Source: Rhodococcus pseudokoreensis
Lineage (GTDB): Bacteria > Actinomycetota > Actinomycetes > Mycobacteriales > Mycobacteriaceae
DNA: 64,000 bases
Direction: 5' to 3'
Assembly: GCF_017068395.1 (NCBI RefSeq)
Contig: NZ_CP070619.1
Span: 2,046,001-2,110,000 of the forward strand
The notes under the pieces are model-generated. The model was not told the DNA's origin, did no database searches, and saw only the letters and a program-made list of their open reading frames with translations. The translations under genes were made by a program, and so were the position numbers. Numbering within the stretch: the first letter of the stretch is position 1; every line of letters begins with the position of its first letter. Below, piece by piece: positions 62,326 through 64,000 of this stretch.

Positions 62326-63072
62326 ATGACCCGATTCGGACAGCAGGTCGCCGTGGTCACCGGTGCCGGGGGTGGCCTCGGCGCGATCACCGCCTCGATC
62401 CTCGGCGACCTCGGGCTCGCCGTCGCCTGTGTGGACATCGACGAGGTGGCCGCCAAGCGCACCGCCACCGAACTGAACGACCGCGGCGTGACCAGCACGG
62501 CCTACGGCGTGGACATCACCTCGGAATCGGCGGCCGGCGCACTGTCCGAGGCCGTACACGCCGACCTCGGACAGGTCTCGCATCTGGTCAACATCGCCGG
62601 AATTCTGCGCCGCACGCATCTGGCCGACACCGACGCGGCATCCTGGCGACAGGTCATGGACGTCAACGTCACCGCCCCGTTCCTGCTCACCCAGGCCTTC
62701 GCAGACGACCTGAAGTCCGCCGAATACGGACGAGTGATCAACTGCGCCTCCTTCGCCGGCACCCGCGGCTACGAGTACCCCGCCTACGCCGCGTCGAAGG
62801 CCGCACTGATCAACCTGACCAGTTCGCTGCTGTTCGACTTCTGGGGCACCGCGGTCACCGTGAACGCCGTCGCCCCCGGCGCCATGGTCACCCCGATGCT
62901 CGATCACGCGGCGGCGCAGCGGATGGCAGAGAAGACGCCGACCGGACGCATCCTCGAACCCGACGATGTCGCCGCGGTCATCGGCTTCCTCGCCGGCCGC
63001 TCCTCCCGCGGGGTCAACGGCACCACCACCGTGATCGACGGCGGCGCCTCGCTCCTGTTCAGCTATCGCTGA
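62326..63072 (+). CDS. SDR family oxidoreductase between carboxylase subunits
   Basis: A 248-residue classical SDR: TGAGGGLGAITA cofactor motif, NIAGIL, Ser in NCASFAGTRG, YAASKAAL with Tyr/Lys, and NAVAPGAMVTPM. It starts one base after the carboxylase alpha stop and is followed 51 bases later by the beta gene, so it is made together with the carboxylase. It probably oxidises a hydroxyacyl-CoA or alcohol intermediate of the same route. Confidence 0.9.
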   Translation: MTRFGQQVAVVTGAGGGLGAITASILGDLGLAVACVDIDEVAAKRTATELNDRGVTSTAYGVDITSESAAGALSEAVHADLGQVSHLVNIAGILRRTHLADTDAASWRQVMDVNVTAPFLLTQAFADDLKSAEYGRVINCASFAGTRGYEYPAYAASKAALINLTSSLLFDFWGTAVTVNAVAPGAMVTPMLDHAAAQRMAEKTPTGRILEPDDVAAVIGFLAGRSSRGVNGTTTVIDGGASLLFSYR

Positions 63073-63123
63073 CCCGCACCACCGATTCGTAATCCACTAC
63101 ATCCCATACAGTTTGGAAAGATC

Positions 63124-64000
63124 ATGACTGACATTCTCGACGAGAAGACCACCGCAGCCCCGGTGGGACCGCACGAAGAACTCGACGCCCGCCTCGCCGC
63201 GGCGCGCCTCGGCGGCTCGGAGAAACAGCGCCAGAAGCAGATCGACGCCGGCAAGATGCTGGTCCGCGACCGCCTCGAGCTGCTCTTCGACAACGGCTGG
63301 TCCTTCGAGGACGGCCTGCTCGCCCGCTACGACGAGGGCCTGCCGGGCGATGCCGTCGTCACCGCCGTCGGCAAGGTCGACGGCCGCGACATCGTCGTGA
63401 TCGCCAACGACTACACCGTCAAGGCCGGCACCTGGGGCAAGCGGACCTTCGAGAAGATCGTGCGGGCACAGGAACTCGCCGACTCCACCGGTACCCCGAT
63501 CGTGTACCTGTTCGACTCCGCCGGCGCCCGCATCGACGAGCAGTTCGAAAGCTTCGTCGGTCGCCGCGCCTGGGGCAACATCTTCTACAACCAGGTCCAG
63601 ATCTCCGGTCGTGTCCCCCAGGTCTGCGCCCTCTTCGGCCCCTCCCCCGCCGGCTCGGCCTATGTACCCGCCCTGTGCGATCTGACGATCATGGTCCGCG
63701 GTCACGCGACCGCCTACCTCGGCTCGCCCCGACTTGCCCAGATGGTGACCGGCGAAGACGTCACCCTCGAGGAAATGGGTGGGGCGGAGATGCACTCGAC
63801 CGTCTCGGGCCTGTCCGACGTCCTGGTCGAGGACGACGCGGAAGCGATCGCCGCGGTCCGGGTGTGGCTGTCCTTCCTGCCGTCGAACTGGCAGCAGGAG
63901 CCCCCGGTCACCGCACCGGCGGAACCGTCCGGACTGCGGACCATCAAGGAGATCGTCCCCGAGGTCGAATCCGAGATATTCGACATCCACGAGCTCATCG
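63124..64000 (+). CDS. Acyl-CoA carboxylase beta (carboxyltransferase) subunit, cut by window end
   Basis: The first 292 residues of a carboxyltransferase. It has the N-terminal helical start (HEELDARLAAARLGGSEKQR), the acyl-CoA-binding half with FDSAGARIDEQ and IFYNQVQISGRVPQV, the glycine-rich FGPSPAGSAYVPALCD, and EMGGAEMHSTVSGLSD. The IFYNQ segment recalls methylcrotonyl- and geranyl-CoA carboxylases more than the propionyl-CoA type, but this is a weak cue. It forms the enzyme with the biotin subunit at 60525. The C-terminal half lies beyond the window. Confidence 0.92.
   Translation, partial: MTDILDEKTTAAPVGPHEELDARLAAARLGGSEKQRQKQIDAGKMLVRDRLELLFDNGWSFEDGLLARYDEGLPGDAVVTAVGKVDGRDIVVIANDYTVKAGTWGKRTFEKIVRAQELADSTGTPIVYLFDSAGARIDEQFESFVGRRAWGNIFYNQVQISGRVPQVCALFGPSPAGSAYVPALCDLTIMVRGHATAYLGSPRLAQMVTGEDVTLEEMGGAEMHSTVSGLSDVLVEDDAEAIAAVRVWLSFLPSNWQQEPPVTAPAEPSGLRTIKEIVPEVESEIFDIHELI

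Noticed and set aside
1..64000. CRISPR arrays, rRNA genes, phage structural genes or a complete insertion sequence
   Set aside because: No regularly spaced repeats, rRNA segments, phage modules or intact transposase with terminal repeats were seen.

Overview
This window looks like chromosomal DNA from a Rhodococcus-like actinobacterium. The evidence is high GC with many GTG/TTG starts, a mycobacterial-type bifunctional dCTP deaminase, a PknK-type kinase-regulator, a mycofactocin-type SDR, a probable F420-dependent LLM oxidoreductase, and biotin acyl-CoA carboxylase subunits. The genus is an inference; no marker gene here settles it.

Layout. (1) 1-4.7 kb is a core-like edge: a cut CHAT-domain protein beside an LCAT/PGAP1-like lipase, then dcd, a TetR regulator and a divergent DUF2236 (MpaB-like) gene, ending at a tRNA-Gly(CCC). 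(2) 4.7-6.5 kb is debris just after the tRNA: a decayed transposase, a TetR gene that has lost its DNA-binding end, and a DUF3263-like small gene. (3) 6.5-28.9 kb is an island with two parallel cassettes. Each has a complete dipeptide-type ABC importer with fused subunits and a large GHL6-like putative glycosidase. The first also has a GarR-type reductase, a cyclase-family hydrolase, glycerate kinase and a hydroxypyruvate isomerase-like protein; the second has a D-2-hydroxyacid dehydrogenase. Two GntR/FCD regulators lie among them. The likely job is import and breakdown of an unknown sugar-like or sugar-acid-like compound through hydroxypyruvate, tartronate semialdehyde and glycerate. (4) 28.9-32 kb holds a frameshifted pyruvate kinase remnant, a SnoaL-like gene and an Old Yellow Enzyme. 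(5) 32-37.6 kb is a regulatory block: a PknK-like kinase/STAND protein, a LuxR regulator with an internally deleted ATPase region, and a small LuxR protein.

(6) 37.6-64 kb is a large catabolic region with several divergent transcription units. It encodes a CitE-type lyase, two MaoC hydratases, an FAH-family hydrolase, a sugar-type ABC importer with an ATPase-permease fusion, three SDRs, two EthD proteins, an LLM oxidoreductase, SnoaL and cupin proteins, an MFS carrier, an aldehyde dehydrogenase, a second Old Yellow Enzyme, an acyl-CoA dehydrogenase with an isovaleryl-type catalytic-residue pattern, a DUF485/ActP carboxylate symporter, a TesB thioesterase, and acyl-CoA carboxylase alpha and beta subunits (beta cut by the window end). 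The dehydrogenase, carboxylase, hydratase and lyase together resemble leucine/isoprenoid-type degradation of 3-methyl-branched acyl-CoAs.

The most striking signal that is not a gene is a palindrome close to ACGAAC-N4-GTTCGT. It recurs at nine promoter-region positions between 30.4 and 60.4 kb, with a tenth weak match, in front of nearly every unit of region 6 and the Old Yellow Enzyme of region 4. This suggests one regulon under a regulator not encoded in the window. Several strong hairpin terminators separate the units.
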